The notes under the pieces: generated by a model | What the model saw: only the letters and a program-made list of their open reading frames with translations | What the model was told of the DNA's origin: nothing | The model's database searches: none | Part shown: one piece after another, positions 61,981 to 64,000 of the stretch | How the letters are laid out: each line of letters opens with the position of its first letter | Position numbering within the stretch: the first letter of the stretch is position 1 | Made by a program: the position numbers and the translations under genes | Assembly (NCBI GenBank): GCA_030834905.1 | Contig: JAUQWZ010000011.1 | Location: 372,001-436,000, forward strand | Source of the DNA: Aggregatilineales bacterium | GTDB lineage: Bacteria; Chloroflexota; Anaerolineae; Aggregatilineales; Phototrophicaceae | DNA: 64,000 nt | Direction: 5' to 3'

Positions 61981-63140
61981 GATCGCGCCTTCACACTCTG
62001 GTGCTGCGGCTGCCAGCGGTCAATCGTGCGCCCGCGCAAAATGTTCAGCGTAGCAACAAATGCCGCCGCGTAGATCAGGCAGAAGAAATAGGGAATGCTG
62101 AACAGCTTGAGGCTGCCGAGGCGCGTATCTGCCAGCCGCCAGCCGATGAGCGCAAAGCCGTAAAAGGCAATTTGCAGCACCATCGTCACCTGGTAGAACA
62201 ATCCGTGATTCCACAGGAACGGATTGACGAGCAGCAGCACTGCCAGCGGCACGAACATCAGACGGCGCACCACCTTATGCGAAAACAACTGAAGCGCGTA
62301 AAACCCATACCGGAACGGATTGAGCAGTTCGCGCATCACCAGCACCGCCCGCAGCCCGCGCGTCATAATGCGCACCTTGCGTCCGAATTCGCGGTCACCC
62401 GAACCGGCTACCGGTTCATAGGCAACCGCCGCAGGCGCAAAGACCAGCCGGTACCCCTGCGCGATGACGGCGGTCGAAGTGACAAAGTCGTCGGTCACGC
62501 CCACAGGGACGGTGCGGAACAGCGACCGCCGGATAGCATAAATTGCGCCGGTTGCCGAAATGGCGTTACCCGCCTTGCTCTGCGACTGCTTCATCCTGCG
62601 ATCAAAATTCCAGTAGCTTTGTTCGCCATCACTGCCCGTCACAGTCGCCGATTTCGGCAGGTAGCGCTGGTTACCCGCCACGCCACCGACGGTTTCATCG
62701 GCAAAGGGCGCGACCAGGGCGCGGAGCGCGCCTTCGTTGAAAATGCTGTTGGCATCTGAAAAGACCAGTATGTCACCGCCAGCGGCTGCCACCGCCGAAT
62801 TCAGCGCGCCAGCCTTGCCCTGTCGGGGCAGCGCCAGCAGCTTCACGCCGCGATCAGCGTAGCCCGCGACGATGGCGTTGGTGTCGTCGTCCGATCCGTC
62901 AGATGCGACGATGATCTCCAGTTTGTCCGCCGGATAGTCAAGCGCCAGCATGTTGTTAAGCTTGGCACCGATATCGTTTTGCTCGTTGTAGGCGGCGATG
63001 ATGATGCTGACCGGCGGCGTGCTGTCGTCGGTGTGGTAGGGCTGGCGAAACAGCCGCCCGCGCAGGACGACAATCGCCGGGAATACGACAAATGAGTAGC
63101 CCAACAGCGCCACCGCAGCCCAGAAAATGATGAGTGTCAT
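61974..63140 (-). CDS. Membrane glycosyltransferase family 2
   Basis: This 388-residue protein has an N-terminal helix, a GT2 domain with 'VSIIIAAYNEQNDIGAKLNN', DGSDD (nucleotide binding), 'ILVFSDANSIF' (metal-binding acidic motif), and three or four C-terminal helices. It resembles processive or lipid-linked sugar transferases such as those making beta-glycans. It overlaps the GT4 gene by four bases. Confidence 0.92.
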   Translation of the reverse strand: MTLIIFWAAVALLGYSFVVFPAIVVLRGRLFRQPYHTDDSTPPVSIIIAAYNEQNDIGAKLNNMLALDYPADKLEIIVASDGSDDDTNAIVAGYADRGVKLLALPRQGKAGALNSAVAAAGGDILVFSDANSIFNEGALRALVAPFADETVGGVAGNQRYLPKSATVTGSDGEQSYWNFDRRMKQSQSKAGNAISATGAIYAIRRSLFRTVPVGVTDDFVTSTAVIAQGYRLVFAPAAVAYEPVAGSGDREFGRKVRIMTRGLRAVLVMRELLNPFRYGFYALQLFSHKVVRRLMFVPLAVLLLVNPFLWNHGLFYQVTMVLQIAFYGFALIGWRLADTRLGSLKLFSIPYFFCLIYAAAFVATLNILRGRTIDRWQPQHQSVKARSW

Positions 63141-64000
63141 GGCTGCGTTCCTTCCATCTCAGGTACAAAAAGCCGTACCAGTTGGGCAGCGTTCTTGTGG
63201 AGATCGAATTCATCCAGCACCCGGACGCGCCCGCCAGCGCCAAGCTGCTGGCGCAGTTCGGCGTCCGCTGCCAGTCGTTCCAGCGCGGCGGCTAAACCCG
63301 GCGCGTCGCCCGGCGGTACGAGCAGCCCGCTTTGATGGTTGATCACCAGTTCGGGAATGCCTGAAAGGTCGCTGGCGATCACCGGCACGCCGCTGCCCAT
63401 CGCTTCCATCAGCACAATGGGAATGCCTTCCTTGCGCCCATCACTGCTGGGGACGCTCGGCGCAACCACCACATCGGCGTGCTGCAATGTCTCGGCGACT
63501 TCATCATGCGTCTTGCGTCCCAGAAAATGCACGACCGACGACAGCCCTGCCGCTTCGACCTGCTGCTCCAGCGCCGCCTGATCGGGTCCATCGCCGATGA
63601 AATTGCAGCTTACCGGGATGCCCTGTTCGTGCAGCCGCCGTACCGCTTCGATCAGGTAGGTCTGACCTTTGACTTCGTGCAGCGTGCCAATACACAGTAT
63701 GTAGAATGGGCGGTCGGGCGTGAACGCCGCGCTGTGAAGCGTGCTCGGACGAAACAGGGTCGTATCCACGCCGCAGCGCAGCACCAGCACCCGTTCGCGC
63801 GCCGCTTCGCCGCATTCGTCCACGATCACTTCCTTGTTGAAATTGGAAATGGTGATGGCGAAGGCAGACTCAGCCACTTTCTCAGACAGCATGTGACGAT
63901 CACGGTGCAGGTCAGAACCATGCGCGGTGAAGCTGTACGGAATATCCGTCAGGCGGTGAATGATGAACGCCGCTGCTGCCGGATGGCTGACAAAATGCGC
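63137..64000 (-). CDS. Glycosyltransferase GT4, partial (N-terminus outside window)
   Basis: The frame is open to the window end, giving 287 residues of the C-terminal part. The part before the internal Met at 63892 contains 'IPYSFTAHGSDLHRDRHMLS', a typical GT4 stretch, so that Met is not the start. 'LCIGTLHEVKGQTYLIEAVR' and the donor site 'GIPIVLMEAMGSGVPVIASD' are present. It is the first visible gene of the exopolysaccharide operon, which continues to the right. Confidence 0.92.
   Translation of the reverse strand, partial: AHFVSHPAAAAFIIHRLTDIPYSFTAHGSDLHRDRHMLSEKVAESAFAITISNFNKEVIVDECGEAARERVLVLRCGVDTTLFRPSTLHSAAFTPDRPFYILCIGTLHEVKGQTYLIEAVRRLHEQGIPVSCNFIGDGPDQAALEQQVEAAGLSSVVHFLGRKTHDEVAETLQHADVVVAPSVPSSDGRKEGIPIVLMEAMGSGVPVIASDLSGIPELVINHQSGLLVPPGDAPGLAAALERLAADAELRQQLGAGGRVRVLDEFDLHKNAAQLVRLFVPEMEGTQP

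Noticed and set aside
1..64000. tRNA, rRNA, prophage, integrase or transposase genes
   Set aside because: None was recognised on either strand by reading. A covariance-model scan would be needed to exclude small RNAs.

Overview
The window looks like a chromosomal segment of a Chloroflexota bacterium of the Anaerolineae type. This is inferred from high GC, secreted proteins that begin with an 'AQD' signal-peptide end followed by Thr/Pro/Glu-rich linkers, many ABC sugar importers, short GTAGGG-type palindromic repeats between genes, and a diterpene cyclase pair resembling one known from Herpetosiphon. No rRNA, tRNA, CRISPR array, transposase, prophage or plasmid function was recognised.

Layout. 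1-2.0 kb: the end of an MFS transporter and an iron-complex binding protein. 2.2-11.5 kb (+): a GntR/LacI-type regulator with a perfect operator at its own promoter, a four-gene sugar-type ABC importer, then a PHP-domain hydrolase, a glycerophosphodiester phosphodiesterase and a second PHP hydrolase. The set suggests uptake and hydrolysis of a phosphodiester-like or polyol compound. 11.5-15.9 kb: a GH3 glycosidase, a GNAT protein and an enolase-superfamily racemase/OSBS-like enzyme.

16.2-21.3 kb is the most unusual part. A minus-strand operon with three of its four junctions overlapping encodes a class II diterpene cyclase, a membrane histidine kinase, two receiver-only response regulators and a protein resembling mycobacterial Rv3378c (the second enzyme of tuberculosinol synthesis). 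A third receiver-only protein converges on its end. A signalling relay is thus built into a two-enzyme diterpene pathway.

21.5-32.8 kb: a sugar catabolic regulon with a fucose/arabinose isomerase-like enzyme (+) and, on the minus strand, RbsB-, RbsC- and RbsA-like proteins, a RbsD/FucU mutarotase, an MDR dehydrogenase, an FGGY kinase, an aldo/keto reductase and a LacI regulator. Near-identical palindromes precede lacI and rbsA, and a diverged one precedes the isomerase.

32.9-39.0 kb: a nitrite/NO respiration cluster with a cysteine-free Crp/Fnr regulator, a ferredoxin, a cupredoxin-NirK fusion, two related four-helix membrane proteins, a DUF2249 protein, a cupin, an NnrS-like membrane protein and a YwiC-like protein. 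A perfect FNR-type box sits exactly at the class II position of a promoter for ferredoxin-nirK. 39.3-43.9 kb (+): a U32 (RlhA/TrhP-like) protein and a multidomain secreted protein.

44.1-64.0 kb (-): a long exopolysaccharide locus. Reading in gene order it has glycosyltransferases (GT4, GT2), an O-antigen-ligase-like polymerase, a flippase, kinase-like proteins of the aminoglycoside-phosphotransferase and HPr-kinase folds, an alginate-lyase-like secreted protein, a thymidylate-kinase-like protein, an ATP-grasp enzyme, a polysaccharide deacetylase, two secreted paralogues with DUF4350-like domains and a UDP-glucuronate-epimerase-like enzyme. It ends at a strong bidirectional terminator at 44.03 kb. 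The locus continues beyond the right edge.
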